NCBI GenBank assembly: GCA_934655875.1
Contig: CAKUHB010000011.1
Location: 1-64,000, forward strand
Direction of reading: 5' to 3'
Length of the DNA stretch: 64,000 nt
DNA from: an uncultured Oscillospiraceae bacterium
GTDB lineage: Bacteria > Bacillota > Clostridia > Oscillospirales > Oscillospiraceae
Shown here: piece after piece, positions 14,604 to 23,616 of the stretch
Position numbering within the stretch: position 1 is the first letter of the stretch
Layout of the letters: each line of letters begins with the position of its first letter
Program-made: the position numbers and the translations under genes
Notes under the pieces: model-generated
Database searches by the model: none
Told to the model about the DNA's origin: nothing
The model's input: only the letters and a program-made list of their open reading frames with translations

Positions 14604-15878
14604 TTATTTCCGTGTCAGACCAAGCGTGCGGTCGCACAGCTCGCAGAAGACCAGCCCGCAGGCCAGCGCTTCCGACCCTGCTCCGCCAAGCTCCGGCGTG
14701 AAGGAGAACAGCGCGCCGAACGCATCGTCCAGCGTCTGCACCTTCTGCCCGGTTTTCTGGCCGGTCAGCGCTTTCACGTCATAGATGGTGCGGCCGTCCA
14801 ACGTGCGGCTGCCCGCGGCGGCCAGAAACGCGAGCTGCTCCGGCTGGAACAGCACCAGCGGCGCACCGCCGTCCAGAAATGCGTCGATGGATGCAAGCGC
14901 CTGTCCAATTGCGGGCGCGCTCTCCACCATACTGTCGGTGACGCCGGATTCATGGGCGAATTTTGTCAGCCCCTTTTCAGGCCGGAAGCTGGTGCACAGC
15001 AGCGCCTGCGGCGAGAAACGCCGGAATTTCAGGATCGCCAGCTGCACAAGCTCGTCCCGCGCCGCGCTTTTGCCGGTCGTCTTGCAGGCGAGCACGAAAA
15101 AGGTCTCCAGCTCCTCCCGGCTCGTCATGCGTGTCAGGGATGTCGGCTCCGGCAGCTTCCAATCGACATTGGGCTGCGCGGGCGCTGCGTCCCGCAGCTC
15201 CGGCTGCATGGGCGGCAGGCGCTTCAGGACAGACTCGAACCATTTCTGTGCCTGCAATGCAGCCTGCAGCGCCGTCTGCTGCTGGGCGACGCGTTTCAGA
15301 ATCGCGCCGCTCAGATCGTCCAGCAGGTCGCCGGAACTCCGGCGGCCCGGGATCCTGCCGTGTCTGCCGAAGCCGGGCAGGAGAAATTCGTCGGAATAGT
15401 CGTTATAGCGTGCCTTCGACCGCAGAAGGGCGGCAAACGGCGGCTGCTGCCGTGCGCCGTCCCAGCGCTCACGGAACGCGCCGCACAGGCGGATATCGCG
15501 CTCCAGCATCCACGCGGCGCCCCGGCAGGGCAGCGCGTCGATCCGGGTATAGGCTTCGCTGAGCGTCCCATAGAGCGCTTCCGTATCCGGCTGCACCGGC
15601 GGCGCAGGCGCAGGCTCCGGCTTTTCCGTAAGATCGGTCAGGATATCCGGCAGAAGCTCCGGCTGTAGGGCATCCGGCTCCGGCTCTGCCCTGGCCGGAG
15701 GTTCGGGCGGCGTTTCTTCCTTCCGCTTTTTCCCGATGCTCTTCGGCAGCGCGCCCAGCACGACCATCGCAAGTCCGCCCACCGCAACGGCGATGGAGAC
15801 CGGCAGGCTGTAGGCCGACAGGGCAAAGCCGATCAGGATCAGAAGAAAGCCGATGATGATATCCTTGACTGAGCGCAC
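14604..15878 (-). CDS. Membrane protein with a degenerate DnaQ-like exonuclease domain
   Basis: 424 residues. Two membrane helices (about 7-24 and 27-45) are followed by a proline/glutamate-rich linker (55-100), a helical middle part (100-225), and a C-terminal domain (about 258-415) with the layout of a DEDDh exonuclease. In that layout the ExoI motif DxETTG is replaced by ACKTTG (A264, K266), the ExoII-like part reads LFQPEQLAFL instead of a vghNxxFDxxFL-type motif, and ExoIII reads GAGSEALACGLVF instead of HxAxxD. All acidic catalytic residues therefore appear to be lost. I infer a binding or structural role. The assignment rests on pattern spacing (GVTDSMVESAPAIGQAL also fits the family), so it needs a profile search. 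Confidence 0.55.
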   Translation of the reverse strand: MRSVKDIIIGFLLILIGFALSAYSLPVSIAVAVGGLAMVVLGALPKSIGKKRKEETPPEPPARAEPEPDALQPELLPDILTDLTEKPEPAPAPPVQPDTEALYGTLSEAYTRIDALPCRGAAWMLERDIRLCGAFRERWDGARQQPPFAALLRSKARYNDYSDEFLLPGFGRHGRIPGRRSSGDLLDDLSGAILKRVAQQQTALQAALQAQKWFESVLKRLPPMQPELRDAAPAQPNVDWKLPEPTSLTRMTSREELETFFVLACKTTGKSAARDELVQLAILKFRRFSPQALLCTSFRPEKGLTKFAHESGVTDSMVESAPAIGQALASIDAFLDGGAPLVLFQPEQLAFLAAAGSRTLDGRTIYDVKALTGQKTGQKVQTLDDAFGALFSFTPELGGAGSEALACGLVFCELCDRTLGLTRK

Positions 15879-16015
15879 AGCGCGTCCTCCCTTTTTCTCT
15901 TTCCTGGGATTTTATCATAGTATAGCATCTTCCCCGGCCTTTGCGCAAGGGGCTTGATTCCCGCGCGTATCGGCGCTACAATGCTCTGGGACAGAAGAGG
16001 AAAGGACTTTTTGTT

Positions 16016-17071
16016 ATGCTGCAGATCATGAACCAGATCCTGACGCAGGGCGGATTTTTGCGTGCGTTTTTTCAGACCGTCATTCTCATCGCGGCCGGCT
16101 GTGCGCTGTTCCGGGCGAAGATCCTCGGCCCGGCGGACAAGCACGCGCTCACGACCGTCGTCTGGAAGCTCGCCGTGCCGTGCATGGCGTTCGACGCGTT
16201 CATGTCGGATTTCAACACGCAGGAATTTTTGTCGGAGCTGGGCGTACTGGCGCTCTCATTCGCACTGTACGCCGTTCTCTACGCGCTCGGGACGCTTCTG
16301 TTCCGGCGTTCGACTGGCCGGGATGCAAGGGTTTACGGTCTGTTCTGCGCTGTCGGGCAGCTGACGCTCTTTTCCATGCCTGTTTTGCAGTCCATCTATG
16401 CCGGGACAGGCTCCACAGTGCTGATCTCCGTCAGCGTTATGACCATCCCGTTCCGGGTCATGGTCTATATCGTCTCGTTTTTCACGATCTCCGGTCTGAA
16501 GCCCGACCGGCAGCACCTGCGCGCGTCGCTCAAGTCCATCTGCCTGAACCCGATCATTCTGGCCATGACGGCAGGGATCCTCATTTGGGTGCTGCAAAAC
16601 CACCTGCCGCAGGTCGCCTGCGCGGACGGAAGCTATGCATTTTTGCGGCTGGACAAGACGATCCCGTCGCTCTACGCCGTCGTGCAGACCATGGAGAAGC
16701 TGGTGTTCCCGCTGTCGATGCTGCTCATCGGCATGTCGCTTGGCGCGTGCGATCTGAAAACGGTCTTTTCCGACCGCCGCGCGTGGGCGGCGTCTGTCAT
16801 CCGGATGTTTTTCGCTCCGGCGCTCGCGCTCGGCGCGGTGTGCGCCGTGCAGGTCAGCGGGCTGGCCCGCTTCACCGCGTCGGAGATGGTCGCGGTCACG
16901 ATGGGCTTTGCCGCGCCGGCGTCGGCCACGCTGGGCCTGTTCTGCATCCAGTACCGCCGCTGCGAGCAGTTTGCTTCGACCGTCTGCTTTTTATCGACGG
17001 TGCTGTGTCTCGTCACTATCCCGCTCGTCTACACCCTGACCCAGCTCGCTGCGGCTTCCGGGTTGTTCTGA
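16016..17071 (+). CDS. AEC family transporter (auxin efflux carrier-like permease)
   Basis: 351 residues from the ATG at 16016, with AGGAAAGGA upstream. About ten membrane segments occur in two halves of five. The N-terminal half holds FFQTVILIAAGCALFRAKIL and the family-type VVWKLAVPCMAFDAF; the C-terminal half holds LVFPLSMLLIGMSLGACDL and MGFAAPASATLGLFCIQY. AEC proteins carry small organic anions such as malate or other carboxylates across the inner membrane. No operon partner is visible: a terminator follows and the gene upstream is divergent. Confidence 0.85.
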   Translation: MLQIMNQILTQGGFLRAFFQTVILIAAGCALFRAKILGPADKHALTTVVWKLAVPCMAFDAFMSDFNTQEFLSELGVLALSFALYAVLYALGTLLFRRSTGRDARVYGLFCAVGQLTLFSMPVLQSIYAGTGSTVLISVSVMTIPFRVMVYIVSFFTISGLKPDRQHLRASLKSICLNPIILAMTAGILIWVLQNHLPQVACADGSYAFLRLDKTIPSLYAVVQTMEKLVFPLSMLLIGMSLGACDLKTVFSDRRAWAASVIRMFFAPALALGAVCAVQVSGLARFTASEMVAVTMGFAAPASATLGLFCIQYRRCEQFASTVCFLSTVLCLVTIPLVYTLTQLAAASGLF

Positions 17072-17082
17072 AATTTTGCTGA

Positions 17083-17112
17083 AAAAGCTCCATCCTGTAG
17101 GATGGAGCTTTT
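17083..17112 (+). terminator. Terminator of the AEC transporter gene
   Basis: A 13-bp stem (AAAAGCTCCATCC with GGATGGAGCTTTT, TGTA loop), with T-residues within and after the stem. Confidence 0.85.
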
Positions 17113-17120
17113 CAATTTGT

Positions 17121-17270
17121 GAATTTGTCGAAACCGATACAGTCGGTGGCATGCACCGTCCATGTAGGGGACGATGCCCACATCGTCCCGCTACAGCGGG
17201 TACGAATTTGCCGAAAACTTTCGTAAAATCGGCTGGTTCTGCCGGGTCGATGTAGGCATCGACCCCTACA
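17121..17270. repeat. Composite palindromic intergenic repeat
   Basis: The gap between convergent genes (17072-17323) holds two short palindromes, GGGACGATG/CATCGTCCC (17168-17189) and GGGTCGATG/CATCGACCC (17244-17265). Both are next to GTAGGGG-type ends, and GAATTTG(T/C)CGAAA occurs twice (17121 and 17204). It looks like a dispersed REP-like element; no coding sequence is seen. Confidence 0.6.
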
Positions 17271-17323
17271 AACAAGCCGGAAGGATTTCAGCATAAAACA
17301 AACATTGATGTTTTTGACAGTCG

Positions 17324-18205
17324 CTATTTCAGTTCCCATTCCTTGATCTGGCTGGCCAGCTCGTACAGGCGTTCGTAGCTGTCGTAGCGGGTCTGGCCGA
17401 TCTTTCCCTCGGCCAGCGCTTTGCGCACGGCGCAGCCGGGCTCCTTGCGGTGGGCGCAGTCTGGGAACTGGCAGTGGCCGAGATACGGCGCGAACTCCGG
17501 GAAGGCGTCCTGGAGCTGCTCCTTGTGTACAAGCTCCATCCGCTCGGTGTCGAACGCGGAGAAGCCCGGCGTGTCAGCGACGAAGGTATCCGCGCTGAGG
17601 GCATACAGCTCGATATGGCGCGTGGTATGCCGTCCGCGGCCAAGCTTTTCCGAGACCTCGCCGACCGGCAGCCGGAGCGCCGGGCAGACGCGGTTGAGAA
17701 GGCTCGACTTCCCAACGCCGGAATTGCCGGTCAGGCACGAGAGCTTCCCGGCCAGAAGCTCTTGCAGAGCTTCGATTCCCTCGCCCGATTCGGCGCTCGT
17801 GACGAGGACGGGGATCCCGGCTTTTTTGTAGATCTCCGCCAGCGGCTGCGCCGGAGCAAGATCGTCCTTATTGACGCAGACCACAGCCGGGACGCTTTGC
17901 AGCTGCGCAATGGCGAGCACGCGGTCGATGAGAAACGGCTCTGTGACCGGGATGGCGCAGGACGCCAGCACGATCAGCTGGTCAATGTTCGCGATCGCCG
18001 GACGGATAAACGCATTTTTGCGCGGCAGCAGCTCTTCGAGCACGCCCTTGCCGTTTTCCTGCTTTGTGATGCGGACGAAGTCCCCGACAAGCGGCGACTG
18101 CTCCTGCCGCCGGAAGCGGCCGCGCGCCTTGCATTCGACCACGCCGCTTTCTGTCTGCACATAATAGAAGCCGCTGATGGCTTTGATGATCCTGTACGCT
18201 TCCAT
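17324..18205 (-). CDS. rsgA: Ribosome small-subunit-dependent GTPase A
   Basis: 293 residues from the ATG at 18203-18205, preceded by TGAGG; a GTG four codons earlier overlaps the kinase stop. An N-terminal OB-fold (about 1-70) is followed by a circularly permuted GTPase domain in the order NKDD (CVNKDDL), GNSGVGKSSLLN, the switch segment TTRHIELY, and DTPGFS. The C-terminal zinc knuckle CQFPDCAHRKEPGC is intact. RsgA binds the 30S subunit late in assembly and tests the decoding site. The last gene of the superoperon, it follows the PASTA kinase as in many Firmicutes. Confidence 0.95.
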   Translation of the reverse strand: MEAYRIIKAISGFYYVQTESGVVECKARGRFRRQEQSPLVGDFVRITKQENGKGVLEELLPRKNAFIRPAIANIDQLIVLASCAIPVTEPFLIDRVLAIAQLQSVPAVVCVNKDDLAPAQPLAEIYKKAGIPVLVTSAESGEGIEALQELLAGKLSCLTGNSGVGKSSLLNRVCPALRLPVGEVSEKLGRGRHTTRHIELYALSADTFVADTPGFSAFDTERMELVHKEQLQDAFPEFAPYLGHCQFPDCAHRKEPGCAVRKALAEGKIGQTRYDSYERLYELASQIKEWELK

Positions 18206-18213
18206 GCGGTTCC

Positions 18214-20481
18214 TCACTCAAACGAAATCAGCTGCGAGTCATAGATCGAGCCGTCCAGATACACGTCGACCGGCAGCGTGCCCTTGCCCTTGACCGTGAT
18301 CTCCAGAATCACGGCGGTATCGTCCGTGATGGAGACGGACGTCGGGCCGTATTGCAGCGTGCCGTCCACATAGACCGTGACCTCGTACAGGCCGTTGGTA
18401 TTCGGCATCACGACCTCGATGGTCTTTTCCACGGCCTTTTCCTGCACGACGATCTCAACCATGTTGGACTTTGTGGTCTTCGTATCGTCGCCGAGCGAGT
18501 TTTCCACGATGCAGTAGTAATAATATGTGCCCGGCTCCGAGGTATCCACCTTGCAGGTGGTATTGCCCTCCTTGCTGCGCGAGACGAGCGCGGCATTGTC
18601 ATAGATGCCGTCTGTGCTTCTGTACCACGCGTAACGGAGCGTCCCATCGTCGGACGCATAGGCGGAGATGGACAGCGTGACCTCGTCGCCCTGCACGACC
18701 GCCTGATCCTGCGTCAGGTTGGTGACGACCGGCGTGGCCGCTTCCTCCGGCCCCTTGGAGACGCGCAGGTTGATAACGGTGTCTTTCTTGACCATCTGGC
18801 CGCCTTCGACCGACTGGAACGTGACCGTACCCTTGGGCAGATCACTCTCGTCGTTGCGGATGCTGCCGTTCTGCAATCCCGCTTTCGCGATCATCTTCAG
18901 CGCTTCGTCCACGTCCTCGCCGACAAGCGTTGGAACCTCTACCAGCTCCACATCCGGGCCAAGCGAGACGACAAGCGTCACGGTCTGCCCCTCGGTGAGC
19001 GGCGTACCGGAGACCGGGCTGGTCTCGATCACGTAGCCCTCGGTATAGATATCGTTCTTGCGTTCGTCGATCTGGATGTTGAGGTTCAGCCCGAGTCCGT
19101 TCAGCGTCTGCTCCGCGTTCTGGCGCGTCAGATTGACCAGCGTCGGCATCTGCACCTCGCTCACGCCGCTGGAAACGGTCAGCTTGATCGTGCTGCCGAC
19201 CTTGGCCTGCCGGTCGGCTGCCGGAGACTGATCGACGACGATACCGGCTTCATATTTCTCGCTCACCACATAGCGGTCGATGGAGATGGTGAAGTCCGGG
19301 TAATCCTCCTGCCGGATGCTGTCGGCTGCCAGACCAACAAAGTTCGGCACGGGCTTCTCCTCGGTCTTGCTGAAAAGGCCGGAGAAGAAGTAGTTATACA
19401 GGAAATAGCAGATCACGAGCACGGCCAGCGCGATGCACACGATCCCGGCGATCACCGCGATGCGGCTGCCGCGGCGGGACGCATCCTGCGCGGCTCTGCG
19501 GTCCTGCTCCTCCTGCTTTTTCTTCGCCACGGCTTCGGCCAGCGGCTTTTTGACCGCATTGGTCCGGCCGAGGTTCTGCGGCATATAATTGGGATCGTTC
19601 AGAAGCCGCTGCACGTCGATGCTGTCGGCTTCGGCGGAGAAATCAAAGACGATGTTCGGCTCCTTGCGGAACTCCTCCAGATCGTGGAGCATCCGCGTCG
19701 CCGACGGATAGCGGCTTGCCAGATCTGCGCACATGGCGTGCATGGTGATCTGCTCCAGCCCGACGGGGATGGAGGGATTGATCTCGCGCGGCATGGTGGG
19801 GTGGCCGTTGATATGCTGGATGGCCACGGACACCGGCGTATCGCCGTCATACGGCGGCCGGCCCGTCAGCATCTCGTACATGACGACGCCCAGCGCGTAC
19901 AGATCCGCGCGGCAGTCGACCTGCGCGCCGCGCGCCTGCTCGGGCGAGATGTAGTGGACGGAGCCGAGCGCTTCGCGCGTGAGGGTATTCTGGGCGGAGG
20001 ACACGCGGGCAATGCCGAAATCGGCGACCTTGACGCTGCCGTCCTTCAGGATCATGATGTTGTGGGGCTTAATGTCGCGGTGGATGATGCCGCGGCTGTG
20101 CGCATGCTCCAGCGCCTTACAGATCTGGGTCGCAAAATGCAGCGCTTCGCGCCAGTTGAGCGTCCCCTTCTGCTCCATATACTGCTTGAGCGTGATGCCC
20201 TCGATCAACTCCATGACGATATAGTCGATGTTGTCCGAGTGGGAGACGTCGTACACGCTCACGATATTCGGGTGGGACAGCATCGCGACCGCCTGCGACT
20301 CCGCATGGAAGCGGCGGCGGAACTCCGCGTCCTGCGACAGATCCTCTTTTAAGATCTTGATGGCCACAAGCCGGTTGAGCCGGTGGCAGCGCGCCTTATA
20401 TACATCCGCCATGCCGCCGGAGCCGATCTTCTCCAGGATCTCATAGCGGTTATCCAATAGCTTACCTATGTATCGGTCCAT
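18214..20481 (-). CDS. prkC: PASTA-domain Ser/Thr protein kinase with a C-terminal Ig-like region
   Basis: 755 residues. The kinase domain (about 12-275) has glycine loop GSGGMADVYKA, Lys42, catalytic HRDIKPHN (Asp136) and DFG (154-156). A juxtamembrane basic linker leads to one membrane helix (about 341-362). Outside are three PASTA repeats (377-439, 440-508, 509-577), which bind peptidoglycan fragments and beta-lactams in this family. They are followed by an Ig-like domain (about 583-681; YAWYRSTDG and GTYYYYCIVENS) and a final beta domain to residue 755. The kinase controls cell-wall synthesis and dormancy exit. Its phosphatase is encoded just upstream. The extra Ig-like part is less common than a plain PASTA tail. 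Confidence 0.95.
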   Translation of the reverse strand: MDRYIGKLLDNRYEILEKIGSGGMADVYKARCHRLNRLVAIKILKEDLSQDAEFRRRFHAESQAVAMLSHPNIVSVYDVSHSDNIDYIVMELIEGITLKQYMEQKGTLNWREALHFATQICKALEHAHSRGIIHRDIKPHNIMILKDGSVKVADFGIARVSSAQNTLTREALGSVHYISPEQARGAQVDCRADLYALGVVMYEMLTGRPPYDGDTPVSVAIQHINGHPTMPREINPSIPVGLEQITMHAMCADLASRYPSATRMLHDLEEFRKEPNIVFDFSAEADSIDVQRLLNDPNYMPQNLGRTNAVKKPLAEAVAKKKQEEQDRRAAQDASRRGSRIAVIAGIVCIALAVLVICYFLYNYFFSGLFSKTEEKPVPNFVGLAADSIRQEDYPDFTISIDRYVVSEKYEAGIVVDQSPAADRQAKVGSTIKLTVSSGVSEVQMPTLVNLTRQNAEQTLNGLGLNLNIQIDERKNDIYTEGYVIETSPVSGTPLTEGQTVTLVVSLGPDVELVEVPTLVGEDVDEALKMIAKAGLQNGSIRNDESDLPKGTVTFQSVEGGQMVKKDTVINLRVSKGPEEAATPVVTNLTQDQAVVQGDEVTLSISAYASDDGTLRYAWYRSTDGIYDNAALVSRSKEGNTTCKVDTSEPGTYYYYCIVENSLGDDTKTTKSNMVEIVVQEKAVEKTIEVVMPNTNGLYEVTVYVDGTLQYGPTSVSITDDTAVILEITVKGKGTLPVDVYLDGSIYDSQLISFE

Positions 20482-20527
20482 CAGGTTCGCTCCTTTTTTG
20501 CAGAATCGTTCATACCGGCCATACCTC

Positions 20528-21259
20528 TCAGACCGCCGCCAGCGCGACGGTCACATTGTCCGGCGCGCCGCGTTTTTTGGCGATGTGCAGAAGCCGCTGG
20601 CAGCAGTCGCTCTTGTTGAGCCCGTGGACGACCTCAAAGAGCATCTCCTGGTCGGCCATCTCGTTGGAAAGGCCGTCGGAGCACAGAAGGATGCATTCCT
20701 CCCTGCGCAGGCGGCAGGTAAAGACGTCGCCCTCGACCTCCGGCTCGGTGCCGACGGCGCGGGTAATGACGTTTTTGCCCGGATGGAGCTTTGCCTGCTC
20801 CTGCGTCAGCTCGCCGCGCTCGACCATGTAGGCGACCATGGAATGATCGCGCGTGATCAGGCGGACGTCCTCTTTTGTAAAGTGGTAGGCGCGGCTGTCG
20901 CCGACATTGATGATGACAGCCAGATCACGGTTGAGCCAGGCCGCCACCAGCGTGGTGCCCATGCCGGTGAAGTCCTCGCTCAGCTGTGACTGCTCATAAA
21001 CCGCACGGTTGGCAAGCTCCAGCGCGCTTCTGAGCATCGCAGACGCCTTTTCCGGCGACATGCCGGCCTTCTGCGTCCGGCGCACCTCGTCCGCAAAGAC
21101 CTCCACGGCAAGCGAGCTTGCCACATTGCCGGATTTTGCCCCGCCCATGCCGTCGCAGACGATCATCAGCACGCGGTCGCGGCCGAACGGAAGGATGGCA
21201 TACGCATCCTGATTCTGCTGCCGGATGTTGCCCGGGTCTGTCAGTCCCCATGTCTGCAT
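20528..21259 (-). CDS. prpC: PP2C-type Ser/Thr protein phosphatase (Stp/PrpC)
   Basis: 243 residues, with AGGAGGAAGCGCC before the ATG. PP2C metal-binding motifs are present: an N-terminal TDPGNIRQQNQDAY, VCDGMGGAKSGN, GDSRAYHF, CSDGLSNEM and GAPDNVTVALA at the C-terminus. It removes phosphate from proteins modified by the PASTA kinase encoded 46 nt downstream. It lies between rlmN and prkC in the same transcript, the standard order in Clostridia. Confidence 0.95.
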   Translation of the reverse strand: MQTWGLTDPGNIRQQNQDAYAILPFGRDRVLMIVCDGMGGAKSGNVASSLAVEVFADEVRRTQKAGMSPEKASAMLRSALELANRAVYEQSQLSEDFTGMGTTLVAAWLNRDLAVIINVGDSRAYHFTKEDVRLITRDHSMVAYMVERGELTQEQAKLHPGKNVITRAVGTEPEVEGDVFTCRLRREECILLCSDGLSNEMADQEMLFEVVHGLNKSDCCQRLLHIAKKRGAPDNVTVALAAV

Positions 21260-21271
21260 GGCGCTTCCTCC

Positions 21272-22300
21272 TTATGTCGATTCGTATTTTCTTCTGAGCT
21301 GTCCGCAAGACGCGTCAATGTCGCTGCCAAGCGTCCGGCGGAGCGTCGCGGTGATGCCGTGGGATTCCAGAATGGTCTGGAAGCGGCGGATGGCCTGCGG
21401 GGACGCTGTGTGCAGGCCGCTCTCCGTCACGTTGTTGAGCGGGATCATATTGACGTGTGCGCCCATGCCCGCGAGCTTTCTGGCCAGCAGCTCCGCCTGC
21501 TCCGGCGAGTCGCTGACACCGTCGATCATGGTATATTCAAAGGAAATGCGGCGGCCGGTCTTCGCGAAATAATCGCGGCAGGCGGCCAGCAGCGTATCGA
21601 CCGGCCAGCGGCGGTTGACGGGCATGATCTTGCTGCGCGATTCGTCGTCCGGCGAATGGAGCGACACCGAGAGCGTCAGCTGCAGGTCCTTTTCCGCCAG
21701 CTTTTCGATCTTATCGACAAGGCCGCAGGTGGAAAGGCTGATGTGGCGCATGCCGATGTTCATGCCGTCCGGGCTGTTGATCAGCTCCAGAAAGCGCATG
21801 ACGTTATCAAAGTTATCGAGCGGCTCGCCGATGCCCATCAGAACGATATTGGAGATCGGCAGGCCGGAATCCAGCTGGGAAAACAGCACCTGATCGACCA
21901 GCTCCGACGGCTCCAGCCGCCGGACAAGGCCGCCGATCGTAGACGCGCAGAATTTGCACCCCATCGGGCAGCCGACCTCCGAGGAGATGCAGACGGTGTT
22001 GCCGTGGTGATACTGCATGACGACGGATTCGACGCAGTTGCCGTCGGCCAAGCGCCAGAGGTATTTGATCGTGCCGTCCAGCTTCGAGACCTGCTTGCGC
22101 GCGACGGTGGGCGCAGTAATGAAATAGAGCCCGTCCAGCTTTTCACGCAGCGGCTTGGAGAGGTTCGTCATGGCGTCGAAGCTGGTCGCGCCGCGGTGGA
22201 GCCAGACGAAGACCTGCTTTGCGCGGAACTTCGGCTCGCCCATGGCCGCAAACGCGGCTTGCAGCTCGGCGAGCGTCACGGATTTGATGTCCTGTTTCAT
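21272..22300 (-). CDS. rlmN: 23S rRNA (adenine2503-C2)-methyltransferase
   Basis: 342 residues from the ATG at 22298-22300, which overlaps the rsmB stop (ATGA). A radical SAM enzyme: the iron-sulfur cluster motif is CPMGCKFCAST (C-x3-C-x2-C), and the second catalytic cysteine lies near the C-terminus (ITATLRRTLGSDIDASCGQL). MGIGEPLDN is the SAM-binding GGEP-like element. It methylates A2503 of 23S rRNA and A37 of some tRNAs. It is the ordinary housekeeping form; Cfr-type resistance enzymes are similar but diverge in this region. Confidence 0.95.
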   Translation of the reverse strand: MKQDIKSVTLAELQAAFAAMGEPKFRAKQVFVWLHRGATSFDAMTNLSKPLREKLDGLYFITAPTVARKQVSKLDGTIKYLWRLADGNCVESVVMQYHHGNTVCISSEVGCPMGCKFCASTIGGLVRRLEPSELVDQVLFSQLDSGLPISNIVLMGIGEPLDNFDNVMRFLELINSPDGMNIGMRHISLSTCGLVDKIEKLAEKDLQLTLSVSLHSPDDESRSKIMPVNRRWPVDTLLAACRDYFAKTGRRISFEYTMIDGVSDSPEQAELLARKLAGMGAHVNMIPLNNVTESGLHTASPQAIRRFQTILESHGITATLRRTLGSDIDASCGQLRRKYEST

Positions 22301-23604
22301 ACGTGCTTCCTCAGCTTGCAAATGAAAAAGCCGTCCGCCGCGTGAAGCTGCGGCAGAAGCGTCGCATAGCCCTCGTTCGGCAGCTCAAGCCCGTCCGGGA
22401 CTGCGAACGGCTCCGGCGTGAACGCCGGATTTGCCTGCGCGAAGGACAGCGCCACGGCTTCGTTTTCTTCTTTTCGGACGGTGCAGGTACTGTAGAGCAG
22501 CGTGCCGCCGGGCTTTACATAGCGGCTGACGTTCTCCAGAATGGCCCGCTGCACCTCGGGCAGGCGCGCGATCGCGTCCAGCGGTTTGTAGCGGATATCC
22601 GGCTTTTTCCGGATGACGCCCAGACCGGAGCAGGGCACGTCGGCGATGACGAGATCGAATGCGTTTTCCAGCGCGGCGTCAAACTCCGCCGCGCTGCGCG
22701 TCTGTGCATTCAGAATGGAAATGCCGAGGCGGGCGGCGTTTTTTTCGATCAGGGCGATCTTATGCGCATGCAGATCGCAGGACAGGATGCTGCCGCGGTT
22801 TTCCATCTGCATGGCGGCAGCAAAGCTTTTGCCGCCGGGCGCCGCGCAGCAGTCCAGCACGCGCATGCCGGGCGCCGCGCCGGACACCAAGACCGCGAGC
22901 TTCGCTGCCGGATCCTGCACATAGACCGCGCCGGACTGGAACAGCGGCAGCGCCTCCAGATTGCCCGTACCGGAGACGAGATAGCAGCCCGCCAGCCACG
23001 GATGCGGCTCATAGGCGATCTGCGCCGCGTCGAGCGCAGCCATGACTTCCTCCGGCGACGCCTTAAGCGGATTGACCTGCAAGGCCGTTTTGGGAATTTC
23101 ATTATCGGCGGCCAGGAACGCTTCAAGCGTCTGCTCGTCAAATGACGCGCGCAGGCAGTCGATGAGCGGCTGCGGGTGCGAATATTTTGTTGCAGGATCC
23201 TTCGGCGCTTCCAGCGTGCCGCGTTTGCGCGTCAGCGCGCGCAGCGCGCCGTTGACAAGCCCTGCCGCGCGGGGGTTGGCGTAGGCCTTGGCCTGCTCGA
23301 CCGCTTCGTTTACGGCGGCGGAAGCGGGGATCTTATCGAGAAATAAGATCTGGTACGCGCCCAGCCGCAGAATGTCCAGTACGACCGGCTGCAAGCGGCC
23401 AAGCCCGCCGGAGACGACCTGCGACAGGTCATAGTCCAGCAGCATGCGGTTCTGCACCACGCCGTAGAGCAGTCTGGCGGCCAGCGCCGCGTCGCGCCGG
23501 TCCAGCCGGTCGCGGGCCGTATATTCCTTGATCGCGCCGTCTGCCCACGCGTTCTGCCGCCGGATGGCGATGAGCGCGGAAAGCGCCGTTGTTCGTGCGT
23601 TCAT
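22297..23604 (-). CDS. rsmB: 16S rRNA (cytosine(967)-C(5))-methyltransferase
   Basis: 435 residues. The N-terminal NusB-like RNA-binding domain (about 1-140; RDAALAARLLYGVVQNRMLLDY) is followed by a SAM methyltransferase domain with CCAAPGGKS (SAM binding), DVPCSGLGVIRKKPD, and LLYSTCTVRKEENE, which holds the catalytic cysteine. The protein methylates C967 of 16S rRNA. It sits between fmt and rlmN; a zinc metallopeptidase gene often found between fmt and rsmB in Clostridia is not present here. Confidence 0.95.
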   Translation of the reverse strand: MNARTTALSALIAIRRQNAWADGAIKEYTARDRLDRRDAALAARLLYGVVQNRMLLDYDLSQVVSGGLGRLQPVVLDILRLGAYQILFLDKIPASAAVNEAVEQAKAYANPRAAGLVNGALRALTRKRGTLEAPKDPATKYSHPQPLIDCLRASFDEQTLEAFLAADNEIPKTALQVNPLKASPEEVMAALDAAQIAYEPHPWLAGCYLVSGTGNLEALPLFQSGAVYVQDPAAKLAVLVSGAAPGMRVLDCCAAPGGKSFAAAMQMENRGSILSCDLHAHKIALIEKNAARLGISILNAQTRSAAEFDAALENAFDLVIADVPCSGLGVIRKKPDIRYKPLDAIARLPEVQRAILENVSRYVKPGGTLLYSTCTVRKEENEAVALSFAQANPAFTPEPFAVPDGLELPNEGYATLLPQLHAADGFFICKLRKHV

Positions 23605-23616
23605 AGTTCCCTCAAC

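Noticed and set aside
18352..20352. 666-codon plus-strand open frame opposite prkC
   Set aside because: It is antisense to a clear kinase gene, has no ribosome binding site, and has a His/Arg/Asp-rich composition typical of shadow frames in GC-rich DNA.
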